This document shows positions 26,626 to 35,680 of a stretch of DNA of 64,000 nucleotides, one piece after another. The position numbers and the translations under genes are program-made. The notes beneath the pieces were generated by a model. It was not told the DNA's origin, searched no databases, and saw only the letters and a program-made list of their open reading frames with translations. This stretch comes from Myxococcales bacterium (GTDB taxonomy: Bacteria > Myxococcota > UBA796 > SXON01): the NCBI GenBank assembly GCA_009692585.1, contig SHYX01000025.1, positions 1 through 64,000 of the forward strand, in the 5' to 3' direction. How positions within the stretch are numbered: the first letter of the stretch is position 1; every line of letters begins with the position of its first letter.

Positions 26626-27480
26626 TCAGCGGCGGCCGATCGTCCGCTCCGCCCCCGTGCCGAACGCGCCCTCGGGGTCGAGCATCGTCGCGCAGAAGCT
26701 CTGGATCATCCTCGAGCCGCGCACCCCGTCGAGCAGCCGATGGTCGAACAGAAACAGCACCGGCAACATCGGCCGCACCGTCGGGTTCCCACCGATGGGC
26801 ACCACCTCGTCCTGGATGGTGCTGGTGCCCCAGAAGGTCCCCACCTGCATCAACCGGGACGGCGGCTGGACGTCGGCGCCGCGAAAGAGCACGCCGTCCA
26901 CCCCCTTGAGCGTGGAGCCGACATTGGAGAGCCCGGTGGTGACGCCAACCATCCGGAACACCCGATCCCCCACGTGTGGCAGATTCGCCGCCCTGTCGAG
27001 ACCATGCAAGAATACCCTGAACAGCGAGTGGGGTAGCGCCTCGCCAACCGTGAGCAGACTCTTGATGAGCGGGTTTGCGGGTTTGCCCTCCCGCTCGGCG
27101 CCCGTGCGCCTGCTGGTGGCCTCGGCGAGCCCCGCGAGGGTCATCGCGCCGACGTCCTCGACCGACGCCATCGACAGCTCCCGGTCGAGGGCGTCGCTGC
27201 CGAGCAGGTTCACCGGCATCGCGATGCCGACCGTGGGCAGAAGCACGATCCGCTGGCCGACCACCCGGCCGTTGGCGTAGGGGTGCTCGGTGAGGGTGCG
27301 GGCGATCGACGCCGCGACGAGGTGAGTCAGGGTCACCCTCCGGCCACCCGCCGCGAGGCGGCTCAGATAGGCGCGGGACGCCGTCGCATCGACGGCGAAA
27401 TTGACGGTGACGAAGGGGTTGTTCGGTGGCCGAAACCACCACACGATCGCCCGGCGTACGACGTTGGGCCGAGCGCTCAA
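26626..27480 (-). CDS. Lipoyl-less 2-oxoacid dehydrogenase E2-type acyltransferase
   Basis: Protein of 284 residues consisting only of the chloramphenicol-acetyltransferase-like catalytic domain of E2 enzymes. The catalytic motif DHRLLDG is present with His247. LTHLVAASIARTL and the central FGTSTIQDE-type segment are also family-like. There is no lipoyl or peripheral-subunit-binding domain, so it is unlikely to be a normal E2. It may transfer an acyl group from CoA to a small molecule. The start is TTG 27480, 4 nt after the stop of the upstream ATP-grasp gene; the longer frame to 27618 overlaps that gene. It is last in a four-gene operon with two ATP-grasp ligases and HutD. Confidence 0.7.
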   Translation of the reverse strand: MSARPNVVRRAIVWWFRPPNNPFVTVNFAVDATASRAYLSRLAAGGRRVTLTHLVAASIARTLTEHPYANGRVVGQRIVLLPTVGIAMPVNLLGSDALDRELSMASVEDVGAMTLAGLAEATSRRTGAEREGKPANPLIKSLLTVGEALPHSLFRVFLHGLDRAANLPHVGDRVFRMVGVTTGLSNVGSTLKGVDGVLFRGADVQPPSRLMQVGTFWGTSTIQDEVVPIGGNPTVRPMLPVLFLFDHRLLDGVRGSRMIQSFCATMLDPEGAFGTGAERTIGRR

Positions 27481-27484
27481 GGGC

Positions 27485-28708
27485 TCAGCCGGCCCACACG
27501 CGCACCGTTCGGGCAACGAACTCGGTAATCTTGCGACACTCGTCGTAGTCGGGGTGACGCAGGTGCATCCAGGCGTGCCCCATGTACCCAGCGCCGACGT
27601 CGGCGGTCCGGCTTCCAACCGCCGGAAGGTGCGCCTCGCCGATGTAGCGCCCGACCTCTTTCTGGACTTCGTCCAGCCCGGTGTACCCCTGGATGCGGCC
27701 GTCCCCGCTGGGCCGCAGCGAAAGCAGACTCGCCGAGAATCGCCGGCTGGGTTGGGGCCGGACCTCTTTTTTGCAGAGCGCCTTGGCCCACTCCACGTAC
27801 AGGTCCATGTCGTTGGCCCAACAGTACAGGTCCCAGAAACGAACGCCGGGAGGCCGCGCGCCGATTTCGGAGAAGGCGAGGCCCTTCTGCCCGTAGAACC
27901 ACTCCATGTGCGTGGGCGACGTGTGCAACCCCAGCTCGCGGATCACCTTGCGGCCCATCCCCTTGAGCTCGTCGTACCCCGGGGCGTCGATACGATTGGT
28001 GGTGACGATGTAGGGGTTGATCCAGCGGGTGCGCATCGCTTCGAGCACGTTGGGGTAGTAGTGCGAGACCGCCTCGAAGACGACCTCCCCATCGACGGTC
28101 AGCGTGTCGTAGAAGCCTTCATGGCCGGTGATGAACTCCTCCATCATCACCTTGGCGGGGCGATGGCCGAGCCCAGCCTCGCCGAGGGCCGCCTTGAGTT
28201 CGTCGTCGCTCTCGACACGGGTGGTGCCCGAGGCCCCGGCCCCGTCGCGCGGCTTGACGATCACCGGGTACCCGACCTCCTCCACGAAGCGGACCGCGTC
28301 AGCCACCGCCTCGACCTCAGCGCTGCGCGCGCAGGGGATGCCGCGGTTGCGCAAGAACTGCTTCATGATCGACTTGTCGCGACAGAGGGAGACCTGCTCC
28401 GGAGTGAGCCCCGGAATGGTGCAAGCAGCCCGTGCGGACGCGGTCGGCGTCATGATCGCCTCGACCGTGCATTCCAGCCGATCCACCCACTCTCGACGCT
28501 GGATCTTGCGCACGCAGTCGACGAGCGCGCCTTCGTTGGCCATCGACGCGATGTGTTCGTAGCCGTGGAGCCAACTCTTCAATTCGGAGTCCAGGTACTC
28601 GGGCGGCGTGTCGCCGATGCCGGTGACCTTGGCGCCCACCTGGTGGAGGGCGCGCACGAAGAAGCGCTGGTTTGCCGGGAAGTTCGGGGCCATGAACAAG
28701 ACGTGCAC
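27485..28708 (-). CDS. ATP-grasp ligase A
   Basis: Protein of 407 residues with a pre-ATP-grasp Rossmann-like domain (MHVLFMAPNFPANQRFFVRAL) and an ATP-grasp domain. It shows DKSIMKQFLRNRGIPCARS, VGYPVIVKPRDGAGASGT for phosphate binding, the acidic MMEEFITGHEGFYDT and the metal-binding FSEIGARPPG. The family joins a carboxylate to an amine through an acyl phosphate (carnosine-synthase or BacD-like). Substrates cannot be read from sequence. It is a paralogue of the next gene upstream (28745-29953), sharing the THMEWF and GARPPG motifs and the C-terminal GLDE-Q-VG segment. Spacing to its neighbours is 36 and 4 nt. Confidence 0.8.
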   Translation of the reverse strand: MHVLFMAPNFPANQRFFVRALHQVGAKVTGIGDTPPEYLDSELKSWLHGYEHIASMANEGALVDCVRKIQRREWVDRLECTVEAIMTPTASARAACTIPGLTPEQVSLCRDKSIMKQFLRNRGIPCARSAEVEAVADAVRFVEEVGYPVIVKPRDGAGASGTTRVESDDELKAALGEAGLGHRPAKVMMEEFITGHEGFYDTLTVDGEVVFEAVSHYYPNVLEAMRTRWINPYIVTTNRIDAPGYDELKGMGRKVIRELGLHTSPTHMEWFYGQKGLAFSEIGARPPGVRFWDLYCWANDMDLYVEWAKALCKKEVRPQPSRRFSASLLSLRPSGDGRIQGYTGLDEVQKEVGRYIGEAHLPAVGSRTADVGAGYMGHAWMHLRHPDYDECRKITEFVARTVRVWAG

Positions 28709-28744
28709 GACGGCTCCAGGGGAAGGGGGGTCGGGGAGTGGACC

Positions 28745-29953
28745 TCAGACGTACCGGACTTTGACCGTTTCGATGAGGGTTCGGAGTGCGGCCTGCACCA
28801 CCTCCGTGTCGGGGTGGCGCACGATCGCGAACCCGTCGCCCTCGTAGCCCGACGCCTTGCTGGCGCCCACGACCGGAAGCTGCGTCTCCACGACGATCGC
28901 ACCGACCTTCCGTTGCGCCTCGTCGAGCCCGTCGACTCCCGCGACCCGGCCGTGGCCCGGCCCGCGGAAGTAGGCGCATCCCGCCGCATATTTTCGTTCG
29001 AAGGGGCCATCCACCCGTTCGTCGATCACCGCCTGCGCCCACGCGTGGTACAGGCTCCGGTCGTAGACGTAGCCCATGACCGTGGTGAATTGCGCACCCG
29101 GTGGCCGCGCGCCGACCTCGTTGACCACGGCGCTGCCGTCTTTGCGCCGGAACCACTCCATGTGGGTCATGCCCGTGCGCAGGCCGAGCGCTTTGACCGC
29201 GGCGACGCCCACGTTCCGGATCGGGTCGTACTCCGGGCCCGAGATGTCGCGAGGCGCCAGCACACACCATTGGATCCACTCGTTGCGCGTGACGTCCAGC
29301 GGCCCGGGCAGGTAGCGCAGGATGTTGTGGAACTTGACCTCGCCGTCGATGACGATGGTGTCGAAGCTGTGCTCGTCGCCGGTGACGAATTCCTCGGCGA
29401 GGACCTCCCGGGTGGCGCTGGGCAGGCTCTCGGAGAGCGCGACCTCGAGCTCGGCGGCGTTGTTGACCCGGTAGGTGCCCCGACAGCCGGCGCCGGCCGG
29501 CGGCTTGAGCACCACCGGAAAGCCGACCTCGGCGACGAAGATGCGGGCATCGGCGGCCGAGTGGAGCCGGGCGAACCGAGCGCAGGCAACCCCCGCGGCG
29601 CGCAGGGTGTTCTTCATGACGCCCTTGTCGCGAAAACGCTCGGCGGTGGCGAGATCGACCCCGGGGATCCCCACCAGCTCTCGAGTGCGGGCGATGGCCT
29701 CCTGGGCGTTCTCGAGGATGCCGATGATCCGGTGCGCGCCGCCGGTCGTGCGCATCACATCGCGACAGGCGGCGGCGAGGCACTCGGGGTCGAGCGCATT
29801 GGCGACCCCGTAGTGTAGCGCTCCAGCCGGCAGCTTCGAGGCCGAGTCCTGCGTGAGCACCACCAGGCGGATGCCGGGAATCCTGGCCGCGGCGCCGACG
29901 TACTTGAGGGTGGCGTCCATCAGGTATGGCGCCACGAAGAAGACCGTTCGCAT
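28745..29953 (-). CDS. ATP-grasp ligase B
   Basis: Paralogue of ligase A (402 residues). N-terminal MRTVFFVAPYLMDATLKYV, then DKGVMKNTLRAAGVACARF, VGFPVVLKPPAGAGCRGT, LAEEFVTGDEHSFDT, THMEWFRRKDGSAVVNEVGARPPG. Metal and nucleotide ligands look intact in both paralogues, so both may be active on different substrates or form a heteromer. The gene starts 9 nt after the hutD stop. The order hutD, ligase B, ligase A, acyltransferase suggests a small pathway making an amide- or peptide-bonded compound (inference). Confidence 0.8.
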   Translation of the reverse strand: MRTVFFVAPYLMDATLKYVGAAARIPGIRLVVLTQDSASKLPAGALHYGVANALDPECLAAACRDVMRTTGGAHRIIGILENAQEAIARTRELVGIPGVDLATAERFRDKGVMKNTLRAAGVACARFARLHSAADARIFVAEVGFPVVLKPPAGAGCRGTYRVNNAAELEVALSESLPSATREVLAEEFVTGDEHSFDTIVIDGEVKFHNILRYLPGPLDVTRNEWIQWCVLAPRDISGPEYDPIRNVGVAAVKALGLRTGMTHMEWFRRKDGSAVVNEVGARPPGAQFTTVMGYVYDRSLYHAWAQAVIDERVDGPFERKYAAGCAYFRGPGHGRVAGVDGLDEAQRKVGAIVVETQLPVVGASKASGYEGDGFAIVRHPDTEVVQAALRTLIETVKVRYV

Positions 29954-29962
29954 GGGGCCGGC

Positions 29963-30511
29963 TTATCGCGCCGCGACGGGGGCCGTGCTCACCAACAGCG
30001 CGCCCCCCTCCGGCGCCTCCACATGCGCGGCGCCACCCCGCGCGGCCACGCGCGCCAGGTCGTAGCGGTTCAGGGTGTCGCGGCCCACCACCACCCCATC
30101 GACGAGCGCCAGCACGAAGCACTCCCCGTGCGCGAGCATCCCGGGTCCGATCCGACTCACGCGCACCTGGAGTCCCCGGCGCACCATCACGTTGAAGTCG
30201 CGCACCGGTCCGTCGATGAGCGAGCACGCCCAAACCTCGTCGCCGGAAAATTTCAGGCAGGGGCTCGACAGCGTGACCGTCCGCCGCCCTGCCGTTCCCA
30301 CGAGGTCGAACCCGTGGCCCTCCAGCAGGATCAATACCCGATCGACGCCTGGAAACATCGAGAACGGGCCGTCGCCCGCCACCGTGGCGATGGACATCCG
30401 CAGCTTGAAGTCCCCCGACGCAGGCACGCGCCACAGCTCGTGGGTCACGCCGCCGCCGTTGCGCCAGGGCTGGATGTCGGCGTCCGCGAAGCGAACGATG
30501 GTCAGGCTCAT
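29963..30511 (-). CDS. HutD-family protein
   Basis: Protein of 182 residues in the HutD bicupin family: WRNGGGVTHELWR near residues 16-28, then SIATVAGDGPFSMFPGVDR and LILLEGHGFDL. HutD accompanies histidine-utilisation genes in proteobacteria and is thought to bind formylglutamate or urocanate as a regulator. No hut genes lie here. Instead it leads the operon with two ATP-grasp ligases, so it may bind a product or intermediate of that pathway. ATG 30511 is 21 nt from the divergent helicase start, and TAATGC lies 6 nt upstream. Confidence 0.8.
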   Translation of the reverse strand: MSLTIVRFADADIQPWRNGGGVTHELWRVPASGDFKLRMSIATVAGDGPFSMFPGVDRVLILLEGHGFDLVGTAGRRTVTLSSPCLKFSGDEVWACSLIDGPVRDFNVMVRRGLQVRVSRIGPGMLAHGECFVLALVDGVVVGRDTLNRYDLARVAARGGAAHVEAPEGGALLVSTAPVAAR

Positions 30512-30523
30512 GGCAGCGCATTA
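30512..30523 (-). promoter_or_regulatory. -10 element of the hutD operon, leaderless
   Basis: Minus-strand TAATGC (30523-30518), then GCTGCC, then ATG 30511. It lies inside the palindrome GCGC-ATTA-GCGC and shares its central TA with the plus-strand -10 of the helicase gene. Confidence 0.5.
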
Positions 30524-30532
30524 GCGCACTTG
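30522..30532 (+). promoter_or_regulatory. -10 element of the helicase gene, leaderless
   Basis: TAGCGC (30522-30527), 5 nt, then ATG 30533. The divergent hutD -10 overlaps it by two bases, so both promoters would be recognised on opposite strands of the same 12-bp palindrome and probably exclude one another. Confidence 0.4.
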
Positions 30533-32569
30533 ATGGCCCAAACACCCCCCATCGTGGCCGAGGAGCTGCGCCTCCTCGACGACGCGTCGGAGCGCCTGGG
30601 CCGCGCTGCCGGCCGCACCTACGCCTCCGAAGACGAGATCATCGGCGAACTGCAACACATCCAGGAGCAGATCCGCGGCGGAAAGTCAGACGACAAGAGC
30701 GCCTTTGAACAACAATACGAGCACCTTCTGCGCCTGCTGGAGCAACTGCGTCGCGGCCGCCCGACCGAGCGTCCCGACCCGCTCAGCCCCTATTTTGCGC
30801 ACATGCGCCTGAACACCGACGGCCGAACCTTCGACGTCTTGCTGGGGAAGGCCACCTGCCTCGAAGACGGGCTGCGCATCGTGGACTGGCGGCACGCGCC
30901 CGTCTCACGGGTGTACTACCGCTACCAGGAGGGCGACGACTACGAGGAGGAGTTCGGCGAGCGCATGGTCGAGGGGAGGCTCGTCGCCCGGCGCAGCGTA
31001 TCGATCCGCCAGGGCGAACTGGAGCGCGTCACCTGCCCACAGGGCAGCTTCCTGAAAGAGGGGGCCACGTGGAGCGCGGTCAGTCAGGCTCCGCCCCGGC
31101 TGGCGCCCAAGCCCGAAAAGCAGACCGGCGTCGGGAAAAGCGCCTTCTCGACGGGCAAGGCGCTGCGCCAGGACAAACACCTCCCCGACATCGCCGCGCT
31201 CATCGATCCCGAGCAGTTCGAGCTCATCAGCAAGGCCGACAGCGGCCCCGTCGTCATCCGCGGCGGCGCCGGGTCGGGAAAAACCACCGTCGCCCTCCAC
31301 CGGATCGCCTGGCTGGCCTACCAGACACCAGGCCGCTTTCCTCCGCACAAGATGCTGGTCGTCGTCTGGGGGCGGGCCCTCCGCGACTACGTGGGCAAAG
31401 TGCTCCCCTCCCTGGGTGTCCAGGGCGTCGGCGTCGCGACCTGGTCCGACATGTCGCGGGCGCTGGTCAAACGCCACTTTCCGGGCCTCCCGAGCCACGC
31501 CAACGCCAATACACCCAGCGTTGTATCACGCATCAAGTTGCACCCCGAGCTCCCGCGCCTGCTCGAAGAGCTGATTCGTGGTCGCCAGGCGCCGCCCACC
31601 GGTGCCAGCGCCATCGAAGACTGGAAGGCCCTCGTCGGGGACAGCGCCATCCTCGGCAAGCTGAGCGGGATCCCCCCACAAGACGTACAGACCGCCATCC
31701 TGTGGGCGCGCTCGCAACAGGCTCAGCTCGCCGCGCGGGCCGACGGCGACAAGACGGCGGAGACCTGGCTCGACGATGAGGACGACGCCCTGCTCCTGCG
31801 CGCCTGGCAGCTCCGTGTCGGCAACATGAAGGCGCGAGACGGAAGTCAGGTGCGGTTCTCGCACATCGCCGTGGACGAGGTGCAGGACTTCTCTCCCATG
31901 GAGATCGCCGTGCTCTTCGGCATGTGTGATAAGCATCAATGTATCACGCTCTCCGGCGATACACAGCAACACATCATGGAGAAGGGGGGAAGTCTGCGCT
32001 GGCAGGACCTGCTCCTTGGGCTCGGCATCGCATCCACGGAGCTGAGCACCCTTCGCATCTCCTACAGATCTACGGCGCCCATTGCTGCTTTTTCGCGTGC
32101 GGTTCTCGGTCCGCTCGCCGAAGAGGAGAGCGCACCCGAGACCATGCGCGACGGCCCCGCGGTCGAGGTCATGACCTTTGCCGAACACGGCGCATGTGTC
32201 GATGCGTTGGGGATCGCGCTGCGCACGCTGCTCCGGGAGGAGCCGAAGGCATCGGTGGCGTTGGTCGCCCTGGATGCGGCCACCGCCCGCTTGTACCACG
32301 ACGGACTGGAGCGCATGGAGATTCCCGAGCTTCGTCTCGTTGAAGAGGAGGAGTTTGCGTTTGCTCCGGGCGTCGACTGCGTCGATGTCTCCCAGGTGAA
32401 GGGCTTGGAGTTCGACTACGTGGTGGTCGTCGGCGCCAGCCTCGGCGTGTGGTCGGCTCGGCCGCACCACCGGCGCCTGCTGCACGTCGCCGCAACCCGC
32501 GCGGTGCATCAGTTGTGGGTCACGTGTATCGGTGAGCCGTGCGAAGCCGTCCAGGAGGCGCTGGCCTGA
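30533..32569 (+). CDS. HelD-type UvrD/Rep superfamily 1 helicase
   Basis: Protein of 678 residues. The N-terminus is a helical, Glu/Gln-rich segment followed by the HelD-like region SPYFAHMRLNTDGRTFDVLLGKATC and VDWRHAPVSRVYY (DWRAPV motif). The SF1 motor follows: Walker A GGAGSGKTTVALHR, Walker B HIAVDEVQDFSPME, GDTQQ, LRISYRST and the C-terminal VDVSQVKGLEFDYVVVV and HVAATRA motifs. HelD proteins recycle stalled RNA polymerase. A DNA-repair role cannot be excluded. The gene carries short stretches of AT-ending codons (31505-31530, 31925-31975) unlike its surroundings. Confidence 0.85.
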   Translation: MAQTPPIVAEELRLLDDASERLGRAAGRTYASEDEIIGELQHIQEQIRGGKSDDKSAFEQQYEHLLRLLEQLRRGRPTERPDPLSPYFAHMRLNTDGRTFDVLLGKATCLEDGLRIVDWRHAPVSRVYYRYQEGDDYEEEFGERMVEGRLVARRSVSIRQGELERVTCPQGSFLKEGATWSAVSQAPPRLAPKPEKQTGVGKSAFSTGKALRQDKHLPDIAALIDPEQFELISKADSGPVVIRGGAGSGKTTVALHRIAWLAYQTPGRFPPHKMLVVVWGRALRDYVGKVLPSLGVQGVGVATWSDMSRALVKRHFPGLPSHANANTPSVVSRIKLHPELPRLLEELIRGRQAPPTGASAIEDWKALVGDSAILGKLSGIPPQDVQTAILWARSQQAQLAARADGDKTAETWLDDEDDALLLRAWQLRVGNMKARDGSQVRFSHIAVDEVQDFSPMEIAVLFGMCDKHQCITLSGDTQQHIMEKGGSLRWQDLLLGLGIASTELSTLRISYRSTAPIAAFSRAVLGPLAEEESAPETMRDGPAVEVMTFAEHGACVDALGIALRTLLREEPKASVALVALDAATARLYHDGLERMEIPELRLVEEEEFAFAPGVDCVDVSQVKGLEFDYVVVVGASLGVWSARPHHRRLLHVAATRAVHQLWVTCIGEPCEAVQEALA

Positions 32570-32571
32570 GC

Positions 32572-33186
32572 TCAGCGGCCGGACATCACCCACGTGTACC
32601 CATCGACGCTTCCGTAGGACTCGTCGGCGAACCGGAGAGCTCGAACGGCGGACTGGACGCAGCGACTGAACTCGGCGTCTTCGACCCGATCTCCGACGAT
32701 GTGTACATCCGTGGTTCGTCCGTCCACGACCTCCCAGCTGAGTTCGATCCGGCCCTGCAGGCTCGGGTCACGCTTGAGCGTCGCTTGCGCACAGGACTCG
32801 ATGCGACCCCGCTGCCCGCGCATGGTCTCGGCGAAACGGGGGATGCCCTCGCCCGACGGGGCCTCGGGATGGCGCACCACACCGGGTGGCCGCCCACTGC
32901 CGGGTCCGGGCACCGGGCGAGTCGGGGCCGACGGCGTTGGGGTGCGGGTGATCGGGGCCTCGGGCGGGACCAGAACGAAGGCGGGCATGGGCTGGAGTGG
33001 GGGCAGGAGCACGCGATCGACGCGAACATCCGCGTAGCGCAGCGCGTTCGGGAGCGCGTCGACCGGCGGCAGCGCCCAGGCGCAGGCGACGGCGCCCCAT
33101 CCCAGGAAGAGCGGCGTGAAGGTGAGGAGCAGCGCCCGGAACAGGCGGGTGTCGTCGCGCTCGGCGTGGTGGGGATTCGGGTGCAT
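32572..33186 (-). CDS. AgmX/PglI C-terminal-domain (TonB-like) membrane protein
   Basis: Protein of 204 residues. A short basic cytoplasmic start is followed by one membrane span (about 17-40, [22 protein letters not shown]), a long Pro-rich periplasmic stretch, and a C-terminal domain with the pattern [26 protein letters not shown], then [14 protein letters not shown]. This is the AgmX/PglI C-terminal or TonB-like domain found in myxobacterial gliding and envelope proteins. Start ATG 33186. It stands alone, converging on the helicase gene with 2 nt between stops, and is divergent from ychF. Confidence 0.75.
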   Translation of the reverse strand: MHPNPHHAERDDTRLFRALLLTFTPLFLGWGAVACAWALPPVDALPNALRYADVRVDRVLLPPLQPMPAFVLVPPEAPITRTPTPSAPTRPVPGPGSGRPPGVVRHPEAPSGEGIPRFAETMRGQRGRIESCAQATLKRDPSLQGRIELSWEVVDGRTTDVHIVGDRVEDAEFSRCVQSAVRALRFADESYGSVDGYTWVMSGR

Positions 33187-33312
33187 CGCGTCTCGGGGCT
33201 CCGGTGGGTGACAAGCGAGCGGCCTTCCGGTTCCCGGCTCATGAGCCGTTGACGGTCGGGCCGGCCGCCGCCGACGTTCTGACCGGTTAGCACCGGCCCC
33301 GTCGAGGTTCCC

Positions 33313-34407
33313 ATGGCGTTGCAGGCAGGTATCGTCGGTCTCCCCAACGTAGGCAAGAGCACGTTGTTCAACGCGCTCACCGCCGCCGGCGCCGCGGCTG
33401 CGAACTTCCCCTTCTGCACCATCGACCCCAACGTCGGGGTGGTCCCGGTGCCGGACCCGAGGCTGGACCAGATCCAGACCGTCATCAAATCCAAACTGAT
33501 CATCCCCGCCTCGGTCGAGGTCCTGGACATCGCGGGATTGGTCCGCGGCGCCAGCACCGGCGCCGGCCTCGGCAACAAGTTCCTCGGGCACATCCGCTCG
33601 GTCGACGCGGTGCTCCATGTCGTGCGCTGCTTCGACGACCCCGACGTCATCCACGTCGACGGCGACCCCGACCCCCTCCGCGACATCGACACCATCGACA
33701 CCGAGCTGGCCCTGGCCGACCTGGAGAGCCTCACCCGCCGCGTCGACAAGTACCGCAAGGGCAGCAAGAGCGGCGACAAGGAGCAGCTCTTCCACCTCGG
33801 CGTGGCCGAGCGGATGGAGAAGCTGCTCAACGACGGCAAGGCCGCCCGCGGCGGTGGCTGGACCGAAGAGGAGTGGGTGAGCGTCAGAGACGCCCAACTC
33901 ATCACCGCCAAGCCAGTGCTCTACGTCTGTAACGTCGACGAGGGCGGCATTGGCGGTGACAACGCCTACGTAACGACCGTCCGTGCGCGGGCCGCCGCCG
34001 AGGGCGCTCAGGTCGTGGTGCTGTGTGCGAAGATCGAGGCCGAGATTCAGGAACTACCTGCCGAAGACCGCCCCGCATTCCTGGCCGACCTGGGCCTGGC
34101 CGAGCCGGGATTGGCGCTCCTGGCGCGCGGCGTATACCGTCTGCTGGGATTGCATACCTACTTTACGGCCGGGCCCAAAGAAATCCGCGCCTGGACGATT
34201 CCCATCGGCGCGAAAGCACCCCAAGCGGCGGGTGTCATTCACACCGACTTCGAGCGCGGATTTATCCGGGCGGAAGTCTACGCAGTGAGTGACCTCGCAG
34301 CGCTGGGCAGCGAGGCGGCGCTTAAGGCGGCGGGGAAGATGCAGGTGGAAGGGAAGGAGTATGTGGTGAAGGATGGGGATGTGATGCATTTTCGGTTCAA
34401 TGTGTAG
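33313..34407 (+). CDS. ychF: Ribosome-associated ATPase YchF
   Basis: Obg-family P-loop ATPase of 364 residues that binds the ribosome. Seen: [14 protein letters not shown] (Walker A), [20 protein letters not shown] (switch II), and the NVDE motif (YVCNVDEGG) that gives ATP rather than GTP preference. A coiled-coil insertion and a C-terminal TGS domain ([43 protein letters not shown]) follow. All features match. ATG 33313 has GAGG upstream. Downstream lies AT-richer sequence and a transposase remnant. Confidence 0.97.
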   Translation: MALQAGIVGLPNVGKSTLFNALTAAGAAAANFPFCTIDPNVGVVPVPDPRLDQIQTVIKSKLIIPASVEVLDIAGLVRGASTGAGLGNKFLGHIRSVDAVLHVVRCFDDPDVIHVDGDPDPLRDIDTIDTELALADLESLTRRVDKYRKGSKSGDKEQLFHLGVAERMEKLLNDGKAARGGGWTEEEWVSVRDAQLITAKPVLYVCNVDEGGIGGDNAYVTTVRARAAAEGAQVVVLCAKIEAEIQELPAEDRPAFLADLGLAEPGLALLARGVYRLLGLHTYFTAGPKEIRAWTIPIGAKAPQAAGVIHTDFERGFIRAEVYAVSDLAALGSEAALKAAGKMQVEGKEYVVKDGDVMHFRFNV

Positions 34408-34488
34408 AACACCAAAAAACAGTCTCACAACCTATATCTAAGCGCACACTCCGTAGATTCACCCCACATCCACCCCACAACCGGGTAG
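34408..34488. other. AT-richer spacer next to a transposase remnant
   Basis: These 81 bases after ychF are visibly poorer in GC than the rest of the window (AACACCAAAAAACAG, then CTATATCTAAG). No gene, terminator or clear inverted repeat was seen. It may be residual insertion-sequence DNA. Confidence 0.3.
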
Positions 34489-34962
34489 GACTCCGAGGCG
34501 GACTTCGCACACTTTGGCAAACCGATGTGCCGCGATGGCGAAGGCGGCGGGTACCCGCAGCTCCGGCTTGCGGCGCTCCTGAACTTGGGGACGCGCATGG
34601 CCACCGATATGGAGTTCGGCGCCTTCGACACGTCGGAGGTCGCACTCGCGGGTCCGCTCATCGCACGCCTGCCCAACGACAGTCTGACCTTGGTCGACCG
34701 CGGATTCCACAGCTACAAGCTCGTTCACGACGTCACCAAGGGCGGGAGCAATCGCCACCTGCTGGCGCGGCTCCGCAAGAACATCGAGGTCGAGGTGATC
34801 GAGTTGCTCCCGGACGGGACCGAACGAGTCCGGATACACCCCAACAAGAGCTTGCGCAGGACGAACCCAGAGTTCACCGAGCCGCAGGAGGGCCGAGTGA
34901 TCACCTACCAGCACCCTGGCGGTGAACCGAGCCGGCTGTTCACCACCCTCACGGACGGCGCG
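34489..34962 (+). pseudogene. IS4-family transposase fragment
   Basis: Internal fragment of a DDE transposase. The frame opens after TAG 34486 and reads DSEADFAHFGKPMCRDGEGGGYPQLRLAALLNL in overlapping pieces, then MEFGAFDTSE and LTLVDRGFHSYKLVHDV, where the second catalytic Asp of IS4 enzymes normally lies. Similarity fades after LFTTLTD near 34962. The N-terminal part and the C-terminal YREK region with the catalytic Glu are missing, so it cannot be active. No matching terminal inverted repeats were found. ATG 34525 would be only an internal methionine. Confidence 0.75.
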
Positions 34963-35087
34963 CACAGGTCAAGACGAGCACGCGCGACAGCTCACCGTAG
35001 AAGTACCGGTTCCTCCAGCCATCCGAGGACATCCGGTGCCGGCAGGCGGGGCACGGCACGCACGGAATCGCGCCCCCTTCGCGGGGG

Positions 35088-35099
35088 TAGGATTCGCCG
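35088..35099 (+). promoter_or_regulatory. -10 element of a leaderless promoter
   Basis: TAGGAT (35088-35093), TCGCCG, then GTG 35100. It supports the following hypothetical gene as a real transcription unit. A CCCCC-TTCGC-GGGGG hairpin lies just upstream and may end transcription coming from the transposase remnant. Confidence 0.45.
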
Positions 35100-35555
35100 G
35101 TGAGAGCAGGGTCGGATAGCGAGGACTTGCGGGCCCGCCGCCCTGAATCGGACGGACTCTTTCTCCGCCTGCTTGACGGTCGCGACCTGGTGCTCATCCT
35201 GGCGCGCCATGTCGCTACGGTCACGCGCGAGGACGTCCTCCGTCAGTGGGCACTGCCGGCGTTGGTCGAACGCGGTGGGGTCTTCCACCTCGCCGACAGC
35301 GCCGCCGCCGCCGCGATCGCGGCCGCCGGCCTGACGGGTCGCTCGCCGTCGGTCACCCGCGCGCGGGCGGCCGGCCTGGTCGTGGCGGGTCCCGCTCCCG
35401 TCGGCGAGCTCGCCGTCGCGCTCCACGTGGATGCGCGCACCATCCGGCGATTGGCCTCGTCCCGCGCCGATGCTCGCCTGGTTCGCGCCATCCGACTCCA
35501 GCTTGGCCTCCGGCCGAGGCTCGGCACTCAGAACACGGCGTTCGTCGCTGAGTAG
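35100..35555 (+). CDS. Hypothetical protein
   Basis: Protein of 151 residues with strong GC bias at third codon positions, which supports coding. It contains REDVLRQWALPALVERGGVFHL in the middle, an Ala-rich helix, and a C-terminal VGELAVALHVDARTIRRLAS that could be a helix-turn-helix. No family was recognised. GTG 35100 is preceded by TAGGAT at 6 nt. It sits between an IS4 remnant and a lipoprotein gene; after its stop an open stretch to 35651 (PTDVAFRLTAPPGSVAG in one frame) may be debris of another gene. Confidence 0.45.
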   Translation: MRAGSDSEDLRARRPESDGLFLRLLDGRDLVLILARHVATVTREDVLRQWALPALVERGGVFHLADSAAAAAIAAAGLTGRSPSVTRARAAGLVVAGPAPVGELAVALHVDARTIRRLASSRADARLVRAIRLQLGLRPRLGTQNTAFVAE

Positions 35556-35680
35556 AGCGCGCCCGCCACCCCGACCGACGTGGCCTTCCGCCTGACCGCG
35601 CCGCCCGGGAGCGTGGCCGGGCCGCTGGTGCTGACGCCCGACGGGGGGTGAGGCGAAGGCGCCCGGCTCTGTCGCTCCGC

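Noticed and set aside
26626..27618. Longer acyltransferase start at 27618
   Set aside because: The extra 46 codons overlap the end of the ATP-grasp gene in another frame and are Cys/Thr/Pro-rich without family similarity; TTG 27480 fits operon spacing.
27401..29818. 805-codon plus-strand frame
   Set aside because: Antisense to both ATP-grasp genes; composition typical of a mirror frame. No start signal or domain.
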